This document shows, piece after piece, positions 11,620-22,300 of a stretch of DNA of 64,000 nt. The DNA comes from Hysterangium stoloniferum (lineage: Eukaryota; Basidiomycota; Agaricomycetes; Hysterangiales; Hysterangiaceae). The notes beneath the pieces were generated by a model. The model ran no database searches and was not told where the DNA came from. It saw only the letters and a program-made list of their open reading frames with translations. Each line of letters begins with the position of its first letter. Position 1 is the first letter of the stretch. Location of the stretch: the NCBI GenBank assembly GCA_015178975.1, contig WHVD01000209.1, positions 61,525 through 125,524 of the forward strand, given 5' to 3'. Both the position numbers and the translations under genes were made by a program.

Positions 11620-14144
11620 GTCGGTCGTAAGTAACGTGGAAGATACAAAGAAAGCGCCTTGGCTTCGGACTGTGACCCTGAGAAAACGGACTCTGATTTG
11701 GATTTCTTGAGCACATTCCTTAACACAAAGATAACGGAGAAAGACTGTTTCGTTGATCATAATATAATATTCGATCTCACACAGAGAGGATTTCTTTCAA
11801 GGACAGTGATATGTGAGACACATTAATTACTTAGTATATCAACGCGAGTACCCTGCACTCCGGCATGACATAATGAAGGACATCAATATTATTTAATTGC
11901 CTACTACCTTCTCGAATCAAACTCGAAGCGCTGCTATATCATTATTGTTTTCGCCGCCGTTCTCGATGAGAGAGCCCAACAGGGTATGAGTCGCCAAGCT
12001 TCCAATGGTCCTACGTATGTTCCAAGTTAATAATATACTCTGATCGTTCTGTGGCTGTTTCCCCTTACAGAATTGCTGAGCATTGCCCTCTGGTGATGGC
12101 AGACGTTGACAGAATTAACGGTTGAGTGGTCACTTGTGGCCCACATCATGAGGAGCGACATATCACTGGCTGTCCACATGCTATGGCCTTTACTGTCTGC
12201 CCCTTATCAGTCCTATCTCTGACACTCTGGAAGGACTATTAACTCATTTGACAAGATACGACATCGCGAGCAATTTTGAACCCACGATGTTCATAGCTGT
12301 TATGGTGATAGGCAAAGAGTGTGCCACCATCATTGATCAACATCTGTGTTCGCATGTCGATGGGGGATCACCCTGATGGCATTTTACATGTGTATGTTTA
12401 CACGCAGTACTCTATGGAACGTCTCCAAAGATATCGACTTTATATTTCAAGGTCCGATCGGTTTCTATACCAAAGTCGATCAGGTAGGCAGAAGAGAAGA
12501 AGTCGCACCCCCGAACCAAAATAAATAGATTTTTGGTAGGACAGTTAATTGGGCCAATGGGAGATTTGTTGTTCAAGACAACTGATATTATGGAAGGGGA
12601 TTGGGGCACAGACTAATAACCCTAGTGGACAAATGGACCACCACTCAAGGACAAACACAGACTGGTCACCAGAAGTGACTGAACTCAGATGACCACATGG
12701 TGGCAGAACCAAGAAATAATGATGTCTGTGGCGATGCACATTGATCCACAGGAAAGAGATCTCGAGGCAGGTGTCTCGTATCTACACAGGTTCCAGAAGC
12801 TTTGCAATATCGTTCGCAATGTGCCTGCACTCAGAAGGGAAAGGCACCAGTGAACAATAAGGGGAGTTTGTCACACAGTGACACTGGGTGAGACTAAAGA
12901 ATTCGGGCAAATTACATCCGATCAAACAAGAATGACTTTTTATAAGTCTAGACCACAGGTTCGCCCGTCACAGGACTAGCAAGTGTGACACTCGCGTTAA
13001 ATTTCTGTCTCCTCCTGTCTTAGGCAATTTACAGCTTCAAAATGCGAAGAATCTATATTTCCATATATGCAAGGTTGGGATTGGGGCCCTTGCTGGAATA
13101 TGAGATTTTCCCGCCACCACCTTGGTAATGCCCAGAAAATTCAAAGGAAAGAATCGACTATGTCTATGGCCGTAGAGGTCCTCCACATAATGGAAGCAAA
13201 ACAATGGGTGTTATCCAGAGCCCCAAGTTGGCAAGCAGTGGTACTCAATCATCAGGTTTGTGTCCTCAGCCCCTTGCCTGCAGGTTTTGGACATGTATGT
13301 GACAACGCAGAGTGAGCGTCCCATAGCGACACAACAGATGAAATGGTGTAAGCTCTCCCGGCACTCATTGCGTCGGATTCCAGTCGTTGGATGATCGAAT
13401 ATTAGATCAAAAAACAAAGAAAATTAAAAAAACATATATAAAAATATTATTTGTTCTGATGTGGATTTATAACTGAAATCGGTTAATACTGGTGCTGAAT
13501 TAGTAATCGGTTTGAGAGAGTGCCTGGTGAAAGTGAGCCCGGATATCCGCTAACCTGCTTCAAAACGGCACCCTCACACCAAAGTCTTCCAGATTCCCAA
13601 ATAAGGGTTTCATACGTATATGACGGTTCATTCAATGACTTCTTTACCAATGGCTGTGTTAGCGTCTGATTTTTCCATCACTGTCCATTCCCGGACAATG
13701 CCCTTGTGGCACCACCAGTGATTGATGAAGACGACGAGATAGGCCATGTCAAAGACAAGCTTGTACCTTTATCAGAGAAGTGCTGCGTGTCCAAAGCCCC
13801 ATTCACAAGCAGGAGTGCCTCAAGAATGGATTTTTACCCACTCCAAGAAGAGGAAAATCCTGGGTTCTTTATGATGGCCATGGCTCAACACGCTAAATAA
13901 GGTATTTAATATTATTTTGCGGCAATGTGCTAAGAAATTTTTCATAATAATGTTTGTGCCCCATGTTGCTCTTATATACATTCTGACTTTTAGTCAAGGC
14001 TCTGGCATCCATCTATGGAAAAACTGATTAGCAGTACCTTCAATCCATGGTTGTTTTTGACATTTAATATGTAAAATTAGCATGACATTCCAGGAGAGCT
14101 CAACTCGGTAACCATCACTTCCGTTGGACAATTTTGAAATAAAA
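11620..14144. other. 2.5-kb gene-poor stretch
   Basis: No gene with recognisable domains or coherent exons. Small items: a two-exon frame near 11987 (MSRQASNGPT then IAEHCPLVMADV, ending after about 27 residues) and a TATA-like TTTATAAG near 12937-12945 about 100 bp upstream of an ATG at 13040 (MRRIYISIYARLGLG), neither continuing into a protein. The overall look is A+T-rich, non-coding or long-decayed sequence. Confidence 0.5.
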
Positions 14145-14507
14145 TCATTTCGTTCTCATAAATTTCGTAGACGGGTTTGTAGCGAATATTGATATGTTTA
14201 GTCCTTCCTTCAAAACGGTTATTTTGACGGCTTGATTGTCACAATAATAGGGAATTTGAACGATTTCCCTCGTAAGCTGATCACCATGAGCAAACATATC
14301 ACCCCTCATAGGCTCTACCCTGGCAATGTGCACCAAAGTGTATAGAGTAACCCAACGGCCTATGACAAGAAACCCGCAAAGATTCTCCTCTCGTAGCGGA
14401 TGTTTAATCGGGTCATGTATGTCATCATCTGTCTGCGCTACCGTCAATAATTGACAAAGGATGCAGTCCACGGAGTTGCGCGAGCGCCAATCCCATATAA
14501 AATTCAA
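14145..14507 (-). CDS. hypothetical protein, 120 aa, no family recognised
   Basis: A single open frame from ATG (14507) to TGA (14145), reading MNFIWDWRSRNSVDC and containing GFLVIGRWVTLYTLVHI, a moderately hydrophobic segment. There is no intron signal I can use and no homologous family I recognise. It lies only about 60 bp from the stop of ALG6 on the same strand, so it could be part of ALG6 3' UTR or a relic. Listed because it is the only long open frame in a gene-poor region; the chance that it is not a gene is high. Confidence 0.2.
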   Translation of the reverse strand: MNFIWDWRSRNSVDCILCQLLTVAQTDDDIHDPIKHPLREENLCGFLVIGRWVTLYTLVHIARVEPMRGDMFAHGDQLTREIVQIPYYCDNQAVKITVLKEGLNISIFATNPSTKFMRTK

Positions 14508-14564
14508 CGATCACTTTCTTATACCAACAACAAACTTCAGAATAATACAAGAGCGATAACAGGC

Positions 14565-17011
14565 TCATGTATTATCTCTACCACGTCCACTTGAGCTCGG
14601 GCGAACAGATCGTTTCCTAACGGACGAGGATTCTACTTTACCTGTCTGTTCAGTTTTCTCACCGTCTTTAGCCCCTTTAGTCGACGGAAGGCCGCCGAGG
14701 GCCCATCCAACTTCCACCCCTCGTTTGATACTCCAAAGCCAAGTAAGAAAGAAGACGAGCGCACTGATCAGTACATTGAGCACGGGGAACAGGTCAGGAT
14801 ACCGAGTTGGGGGTTTGATAATAGCTTCTGTTGCATGCAACGCGAAGATCCCTGTATATGCCGCCTACAAATTATTAGTCTTAATTCAAAGCCGCACAAT
14901 GACTCGAAAAGTACCAAGGAGAGCGCTTTTATAATTAGCCCCGATTTTAATGCAAAGGGGTTGTAACCGATAGCTCGATTCCACAACACCGTTAAAGCGA
15001 CGTATTGAATTGCTTGCCCGTCCTTTTTAAGCAAAGGCCACATGCTTAATAAAATTCAGAATGAGCTGTAAGATTTTTTCGAGAATAAACAAACCTGAAA
15101 ACCGCGACGTTATTAAATAGGACCCCCCATTCCCAATCTTCACCTCCACCTCCACTCTCGGCACCAGATAAAATTAAGGTAGCCGGCAGTAATGGTAAGA
15201 GGATAGATTTTTCATGCACTTGAAAGGAAAATAGAAAGAATGAAAGGGATGATGTGAGCAGTGCGTAAGGAAGTAAGGCAAATGTCGGCGAAGAAGTTGG
15301 AGCAGGGGTTTTGTTATCCTTTAAGCCGCCGGAATCGCGAGCTTTCTGAGCTATCGACCAGGCGCCATAAATAAGCCCCATCACCGCTGGTGAAAATCCG
15401 GCTGCTGTAAGAACTGCGGATAGACGGACAAGGCTTGCAGGACCCAACCATCGTCGCCACTTCAATACGACGTCACTAGCGCACCAAAAATTGGCAACTT
15501 TGTCTTCAAAGAGCCCGCGATTGAACGGAAATATCCGAGAAATCGGGTCCATTATCGCAGTAGGCGTGAGCCATGGGAGAAAAATGAGTACGAAGGTCAA
15601 AAGTGTGGTGAAGGCCAAGCGAACAAAGAGTTTACGCCTACATATGTTATGAGCATCACAAGAGGTAAAATATTATTTGAAAAAAAAAATACCCATCCTG
15701 AGGTCCTAGAAATATACATTTCCCAAAGAGGTAGGACCCAATGGCTGGTGCATAATAAAGTGCCATTTGCTTGAAGCCAAGACTAAGAACGAAGAAGACT
15801 GAGCCTATCACATCCGAAGATATGGCCAAGTAGTCGAGACAGAGAAGAGTGAAACCAAGCATCACGGAATTATATTGGAAATGACCAGAATCAATCAATA
15901 TGAGTGCTGGTTGTAAAAGGAGTGTAAGGAGTGCTACATGCTGAAAAATAATATCAGTCGTCAGGTGGTATGTATTTCACGAAATTGAAGCAGCCCCACT
16001 TTGGTTCGTCCGGATCGATGCTGTAAAAACCTTCTTACAAACAGAAAAACAGCTGGGAAATATACCAAGAGGTCTGAGGCAAAAACGGTGGAGCGCATAT
16101 ATACTTTGCTATTTGGTGTTTCTATTCCACGAGACGAATCCAGTGCAAACCATGACGGATCAATCCAGGACCCACTATTATGAACGTTAAGTTGGACTAA
16201 ATCGTCACTGTTGTTTTAAAACATACATCATGCCACAGATCCATGAATGGTAGGCAGTTACAGGGGGGTAGTCTAGTCCCCAGTATGGTAGGTCATATGT
16301 GTACCATTGACGAATTGGAAGGTGCGTCGTAATTTCTAGCCAATGACGCTGTGCTTCAAAATCACCATACATCGGAGGAGATTGATACCCTTGATAAATA
16401 AACGAGGTTGAATACGTAAATAGCAACAAGGTGCGACTGCGTAGGGATATTGGAGGACTGTCGTAATACGCACCAGAGTATCCGCCTAGTCCCACAGTCC
16501 ACTTGACCCAAGCTACGCCCAACATCGTCACTGGGACGACCCAGCCACGCATGGCATTGCGATGCATCCAACGAATCCATTTTCGCCCCCATCCATGCAG
16601 GTCTGCCTCCGGGTTTCGGTGGTTTGGTACTTCTCGTAATGCAGAAAAACTGAGCATATGTGAGTGCCGTCCCAACATATCATTGCCTTCTGTCGGTGAT
16701 ACTCCTCGAGACGTGTGAGGTGACACGTCTGGGGTATGTAGCCATTGCGGCTCTCTCCTTTGTAGGAGATGGTGGTGTCTCGGAACTGGTGCATGAATCT
16801 CAGATGTATCCGACCTGATAATTGTGAACTTAGACAGTACATCACTAAGAAATTGGCAGGCCTACTCAGCAAAGCTAATCGTTGAGTTTCTTGATGGTAT
16901 TCTTCGTCGCGCCGGTCGTGGAAGCAGCGGCGAGCCTTGTGAAACGGATGAAGTTCGCGTCCTAAGAATATTCTGCGAAGGACCGGGATCAGGCATAGAG
17001 AGTTCAGACAT
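14565..17011 (-). CDS. ALG6: dolichyl-P-Glc:Man9GlcNAc2-PP-dolichol alpha-1,3-glucosyltransferase (ALG6)
   Basis: Proposed exons: 16866..17011, 16474..16844, 16227..16389, 16000..16174, 15693..15940, 15095..15637, 14915..15044, 14565..14864; 691 aa. ALG6 adds the first glucose to the lipid-linked oligosaccharide in the ER lumen for N-glycosylation. Family blocks: [96 protein letters not shown]. Many hydrophobic helices follow a long Ser/Pro-rich cytosolic N-terminus, as in basidiomycete ALG6. Oddity: the N-terminal frame has a TAG at 16862-16864. Removing 21 nt (16845..16865, GTAGGC to TTAG) restores [18 protein letters not shown] in frame, but 21 nt is far shorter than any other intron here. 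Translation from a later ATG (MLGRHSHM) is an alternative. Confidence 0.9.
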
Positions 17012-17263
17012 TGCTAAGCTGTAACGGGGCCGCTCAAGTCCAACTGTGCCTGAATCTATGCTTTGCAACTTATGGTGAAATACTCGTGCTTCGTGGTAGA
17101 AAGAAGTTCTGATTCGTTGAAATGAATAATGTCTCGTGGGATACCGTTTCGGCTGCTGTGGTTATGCACCCTTGTCACACTCCAATTTGGTCACACAAAA
17201 TAGTCACGCTGACGGGTCAGTTTTTTAAGCCGCTGTATGTGTAAGAGGATTTTCATCTTCATG

Positions 17264-17430
17264 TTAGAACTTGTTGTGTTGCAAGCCGTTCTATGCTCTT
17301 TGTCTTTAATGTAGTTTATTTGATGCTGGGCTAAGTAGTACTTGACAGTAGCTTAGTCATCAGTTGTTTTTTTAGTAGGGACTTTGTCACCCCCTCACCC
17401 GCATGAAAACCTGTCATATATTCTTACACT
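17264..17430. repeat. dispersed repeat, copy 1 (second copy at about 30285-30415)
   Basis: The segment ACAGTAGCTTAGTCATC followed by TTTGTCACCCCCTCACCC, CATGAAAACC and CATATATTCTTACAC is shared in order and spacing with 30335-30415, same orientation. Upstream similarity (GTTAGAA, GTGTTGCA) extends it to about 150 bp with small indels. No coding capacity. Probably a fragment of a dispersed or MITE-like repeat; ends not defined. Confidence 0.8.
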
Positions 17431-17790
17431 TCAGTGTCGTGTCTGATTTGAAGTATAGTGAAAAATTGGGTGCTGTGATGTGTCAGAATATATAAAATAT
17501 GTCTGAGAATATTCAAAGTTTTGACAATGTGTGAAGGACATTATGTATTCTGTGAATTTCAGAACATATTCTGAGATTGAAGATTTGGACCCCAGGGCTG
17601 TGCATATTCCAACAATGGGATGCCTCAAGAGCTTTATATAATTCAATTTGGAAAGTGCCCAGAAATTCTTGAGGATATATAAAATTTTCAGTGGATTTTG
17701 TACATTCAGCTCTGGCAAACTTTATGTTTTCCATAAACTTTAGAGGATATTCCAAGATCGAGGACCCAAGTCGCAGTGCTGCAACGGATA
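17431..17790. repeat. interspersed repeat, left arm of an inverted pair around the deacetylase gene
   Basis: Holds GGCAAACTTTATGTTTTCC, TTTAGAGGATATTCC and AATTTGGAAAGTGCCCAG. The reverse complements of all three occur in the mirrored order at about 20455-20600. A copy in the left-arm orientation is at about 20805-20885 (TCTAGAGGATATTC, then CAGGCTGTG, cf. CAGGGCTGTG here). Minus-strand open frames here (about 95-123 codons) are just this repeat in translation. No recognisable protein. Confidence 0.75.
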
Positions 17791-18134
17791 GTGAGTGAAT
17801 AAACTCAGTAAAGCTACGAGTATTTGACATATCTGCTTCAACAACACTTTGGATAGAATGGGCAATGATATCATCAAACGACATGACATAACTTACCTAG
17901 AGCCAGTAATGAGTTAACTATGAACCAGTCGAACTGTTTCAGTGCGACTCGAGAGAACGACTCCGGATGCGTTTTGTACCGGCACTGACTATATGCGCCC
18001 GTGGCGGCGAGCGGACCCAAGTTCAATAACCATGTGGTTTTCGATCGAATTGGGTCCGCTGTCCATGACTTTGCAAGCCATATATGTGTATCAGGTTGTC
18101 TTCGACTTAACTCTCACCATCTCCCTGTTCCATA
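17791..18134. other. upstream region of the deacetylase gene
   Basis: About 340 bp without a gene between the interspersed repeat and the deacetylase ATG at 18135. Presumed promoter and 5' UTR. No clear TATA box or operator recognised. Confidence 0.4.
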
Positions 18135-20347
18135 ATGTTAAGCAATGCATTTGTGTGCTTTACGAACTGCAGTCTGGCCATGGAAGATGGAAGTTTAACC
18201 AAGATGGACCTCTGGATTGATGAGGCAAGAGGCATCATTTTGGATTCACAGGTGCGCATGGAGTGGCCATAATTCATGAAGTGTTGGAAAGAAATAGGGT
18301 CCGGGGCGAGCTTGTCGCTTGGCTTGTTTTGACGCTGAACTACTGGGAGCCAAGTACTGAAATGCTCTTCAACAGAACACTTTTTTCACTGAACGCCGTC
18401 GTCCTGATACAATAATTGATTTGAAGGGAGATATCGTAAGGTAGGTGTTATTGAGCTGCTCTCTATTACTCTATTGACATACTACTATAGCCCCGGATTT
18501 ATCGACGCTCAAATCAATGGTGCCTACGGATTCGATTTCTCTATCTTTAACGATGGGGACGAAAAGGCGTATGACGAGGGGCTACGTATGATCTCTAAGA
18601 GGATCGTTGAAACAGGTGTAACATCGTGAGTCATTGAGTTCTTTTGTTAATCTTCCCTTTCGACGTCGTGACGCTTTTATTATCTTTACTGGTTGGAATT
18701 TAACTAATTCTTCCGTTTATTTCTTAGGCTTCTTCCCACAATCATCGTAGGGCTTCTTCCACATGTTATCAGGGTCTTCTAATTATGTGCTTCAGACTCA
18801 AAAAAGAGATCTCTACATTAAAGTACGTCGAATCATCGTTTAATAAATCCTAACTCCTCACTCTTACTTTCAAATTATGCTCTCAGCTTCTTCCCCTCCT
18901 ATCGGCAGTTTCTCATCCGGACAGCGCCACCCTCCTCGGTTGGCACGCAGAAGGGCCATTTCTCCAGCCAGAAAAGCGCGGTGCACATATGCAGGGATTC
19001 CTTCTCGCCGCTCCAAAAGGTTCTATGCTACACTTTCTTTCCCTAATGACATTCTTACCTTTGATCAGGCATTAAGAGCTTTACTGAAGTCTATGGCGAA
19101 GCGGCGCTATGCCCGGCCGATCAATTCGTGGGGAGACGTGGTAACACCACATTCGCTGGTGTGCGTGTTATTACGGCAGCACCGGAGATTGAGGGCGTCA
19201 TGCCTGCTATTGAGGAACTCTCTCGGCGTGGAGTGGTTTGTGCTATTGGACACAGGCATGTAGTTCAATGTTGCTAGGGAACTCGATTTCATTTCATCCT
19301 TAGTGCCGCCTCATCAAACATGGCTCGCGAGGCAGCTACAAAGGGCGCACGTCTCATCACCCATATTTTCAATGCCATGCCGCAGCTTCACCATCGTGAC
19401 CCATCAATCATTGGTTTGTTGGGTGCTTCTTCTTCTAGGCCTCTCGCCTCAGTTGCAAGTCAAGGTCTTAAATTGAACTTTTTCTTTGCATATTTTTGAT
19501 TATCCTTTGAAAGTAGCTTCGACAACCGTGGCAACCCCTGATCCCGTCTCAGAGGCCCTTTCTGACGTTTCGACCCCTCCGACCCCTCTATTGCAGCCAG
19601 TCGACTCGCAGAAGGAAAGTATAGAAAGCTTAGCACCAGATAAAGTCGCCAAAGCGCCTGCATTCCATAAACCGTATTATGGGATTATCGTTGATGGGTG
19701 TCATTCACACCCTCATTCGGTTAGGGTAAGCATTGTGCTTAATATCTCCCTGATAATTTTTTTACTGAACGTCTCAGCTGGCATATACAGCTCATAAGGA
19801 AGGATGCATCCTAGTCACTGATGGTAAGTGGTTTTAACACTGTCTCATCTCTGCGAATCTCATAGCTTTTTACCTTTAGCCATGCCAATGCTCGATCCGC
19901 ATCTCCCCGACGGATTACACGATTGGCGTGATGGTCGTCATCTCGTCAAGGAAGGTGTTAAGCTCTACATAGAAGGCACAGACACTCTTGCGGGAAGGTA
20001 CGCCATATCTTCATGTCGTAGTCCAATACGGCTGTTTGACAGTGAAACAAATAGTGTGGTAACGTTGGACACCTGCGTACGTAATTTTGTAGACTTCACA
20101 GGTTGTACGCTCGGAGAGGCCATCAAATGTGCAACGTATAATCCTGCTGCGTATGTTTGATGTTCAGCGCATTGGTGCAATCTATTCTCGATATTAACAA
20201 CAGCTCGAACGCAGATGTCTCGGTATCGAAAATCAAAAAGGGACTCTTCGACCTGGTGCGGATGCTGATCTCGTTGTCTTAGATTCCATCGGGAACGTGA
20301 AGGCTACATGGGTAGCCGGGAAGAAGGTATGGTCGGCTGAAAAGTGA
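18135..20347 (+). CDS. DAC1: N-acetylglucosamine-6-phosphate deacetylase (NagA/DAC1 family)
   Basis: Thirteen exons: 18135..18251, 18376..18440, 18491..18625, 18728..18746, 18796..18822, 18887..19019, 19069..19255, 19304..19464, 19517..19725, 19778..19823, 19880..19997, 20055..20150, 20215..20347; 481 aa. It removes the acetyl group from GlcNAc-6-P in cytosolic amino-sugar catabolism, as after chitin breakdown. Amidohydrolase-fold signatures: SPGFIDAQINGAYGFDF, GWHAEGPFLQPEKRGAH, IGHSAASS, LITHIFNAMPQLHHRDP, IIVDGCHSHPHS, LVTDAMPML, ending GTLRPGADADLVVLD. Metal and substrate residues (HAEGP Glu/His, GH, TH) are present. A Ser/Thr/Pro-rich insert (about residues 270-320, TPPTPLLQPVDSQ) before YYGIIVDG is non-catalytic and common in basidiomycete copies. 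The intron at 19256..19303 starts GCATGT (GC-AG). The 19465..19516 joint is ambiguous by a few bases. Confidence 0.93.
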
Positions 20348-20389
20348 ATACACATGCAATACCCAGTTTTCTGTCTTTATGCGAAGTTT

Positions 20390-20890
20390 TGGGTATTCTA
20401 ACCTTGACATATTGCCAACAGTACTTGTGTGCTGCACAGTGCTGATATTCAAATTCTCGGGTCTCGGAATATCCTCTAAATTTTGTGGAAAATATAAAGT
20501 TTGCCTGAGAATGTTCAATTTTTTGAAAATTGGTCAAAGTTTTATGTATTAAGAATTCTCTGGGCACTTTCCAAATTAAGCTATGTAAAGTTTTGGGAGG
20601 CTCAAGGGCAAAATATGTATGGGACGCGTTTGTCCATCTCAACTGCAATCATTCGAATGCCTAGATATTCATAGAAGCTATAACTGTAAGTGTGTCCACT
20701 GGCAGAAGTCTCATAGAATGCTCCCAAAACTAGAACCAGGATTGTCAAGTCAGGAATGGCTGTAAACCGTAACCATACTATAATCCAATTATGTAAGAAA
20801 CGGCTCGAACATTCTCAAAACTTCAGATTTCCACAAATTCTAGAGGATATTCTGCGATCAAGAACTTGGGCCTCAGGCTGTGACTCGTTG
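20390..20890. repeat. interspersed repeat, right arm (inverted) plus an additional direct copy
   Basis: About 20455-20600 is the reverse-complement copy of the repeat at 17571-17765 (GGAATATCCTCTAAA, ATATAAAGTTTGCC, GGGCACTTTCC). About 20805-20885 is a further copy in the left-arm orientation (CACAAATTCTAGAGGATATTC). The three copies are mutually diverged. They lie on both sides of the deacetylase gene; no protein is encoded. Confidence 0.72.
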
Positions 20891-21175
20891 CTACTGATGT
20901 GGACGTGTGCTGGTTTGATCGAAATTTTTCTTCAATATTTGTAGTCTCGGTGTAAACTCTGTGTAGGCATTGACACGATTATCAATACAAATATCATTAG
21001 TAAATGCATTCGCCAATGCGTAAATGACCAAGAAAGTTCGTATCCGACCCGAGTCCTCGTGAAAAAAAGGTAAGATCATGTCGAAGGAGCCGAGCTGTCG
21101 AAGAGCGGTCTAGTCCTCTTTGATATCTTCTCCTTCTGTTACTGTCTCACCATCCTCCGAAAATTTTACATTTTT

Positions 21176-22216
21176 CTAGGACCAATCAGTGGAGTGTCCC
21201 TCATAACATATGAGACGTACGGGATTATCGTGACTTTTCCCGATATATTTCGTGTGATCTACAATAAGGTAAGTATCGCTGAAGTGTAAAAGGCAAGAAT
21301 AAATAACTTGTACTTACGACCAAAGGCGAGTAATTGCCCATTGGAATTCATAAATTCGACACGAGTGTATGCCAACGAGCGTCCTGTATTTCCAAGTTAA
21401 ACGTAGACAGTCGGTCACAAATGCAGACTTCTTTTTTTTACGTACCTAGGCCGACTACGAAACCTTTCGCGAAGAGGACATCACCTGTGGTACCAGCACC
21501 CTTTACAAATGACGTCCCTATGTCTGTAGAAACGCCTTACACAGTGAAAATAGTAATGAGCTTGCTATTCCACATTCGGCATGTTATTGTGGACTAAGGC
21601 ATACTTGCCTGTCATGTAGTGGCCTTTCGTGGCTAAACATGATAAGGAATGGTATGTTTGCCTCATTTTGTCGTATTGCGGGACAAACAAATACTCACCA
21701 ATAGCAAGGGAGCCGAGGGTATCGGTGAGTGAGGCAAGGAGCCCACCGTGCACGGTCTATGAGGGAAAGTCCTTAGTTGCCCATCGGGAACGAGGAAGAC
21801 AATTCAAGCCATACCCGAACCCTATTTACTAGGAAAGTGAACCACATCTGTGAACGACACCACAGCAACGCAGAAGACAACTAACAGTTGCGATCCTCTA
21901 TCTTGAGCGACACATGAATCGATCCCGGAACAGCGCTCTCAATCTTAAGCTACATTTCGCATAAGCTGAATTGAAGATTCCTGTAATTAGATAGAGCTCT
22001 CACGTTGGGAAAGCATGCCGAGTCGTGGCCTGGCTTGGAATCGGTCCAGTCAGCTCACGGTGACTGGCTAACTAAATGCGTCCAAGAGGATAACGCTGTT
22101 TCCAACCTTGATTGTCCAGAAACGATCTCCAAACCTGAGTAGATACAAACTAAGTCCCATTATCAAATTTGTTCATAACACTCAACTCTGCGAGTAAATC
22201 TCAAGCAAGCAGCCAT
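21176..22216 (-). CDS. hotdog-fold thioesterase, 4HBT/THEM2 (ACOT13)-like
   Basis: Ten exons for 175 aa, minus strand: 22180..22216, 22073..22134, 22004..22033, 21886..21949, 21815..21828, 21699..21756, 21609..21632, 21446..21535, 21318..21383, 21176..21258, all phases consistent. The product reads MAACLRFTRRVECLEIVSGQ at the start, then GHDSACFPNLKIESAVPGS, NRVRTVHGGLLASLTDTLGS, TKGHYMTGVSTDIGTSF, GLGRSLAYTRVEF and GHHTKYIGKS. HGG with the following SLTD is the 4HBT catalytic-helix signature; family members hydrolyse acyl-CoA, often mitochondrial. A 14-nt exon encodes NRVR, and the intron at 21536..21608 is GC-AG (GCAAGT). An open-looking TGA near 22056 falls inside a 39-nt intron that carries a CTGAC branch-like motif. 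First exon less certain. Diverges from the L1-domain gene with 84 bp between starts. Confidence 0.85.
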
Positions 22217-22300
22217 TACTATTTAGTAGGAGTCACAGCGTCGGCCACGTCACAACGCGTGACAAAATATTTTTCTAGTGGCTGATCGTCACCAGTTATA

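Noticed and set aside
11987-12125. Two-exon frame MSRQASNGPT...VMADVDRING
   Set aside because: A plausible GT-AG intron but only about 27 residues and no family; likely chance or a tiny remnant.
12321-12528. Plus-strand ORFs in the gene-poor region
   Set aside because: Short, overlapping in different frames, no domain, no splice continuity.
17431-17884. Minus-strand ORFs of 95 and 123 codons
   Set aside because: They lie in the interspersed repeat that recurs inverted on the other side of DAC1; not genes.
22050-22060. In-frame TGA as a nonsense codon in the thioesterase
   Set aside because: It falls in a 39-nt intron (22034..22072, GTTAGC ... CCAAG) with a CTGAC branch-like motif, which restores GHDSACFPN in frame.
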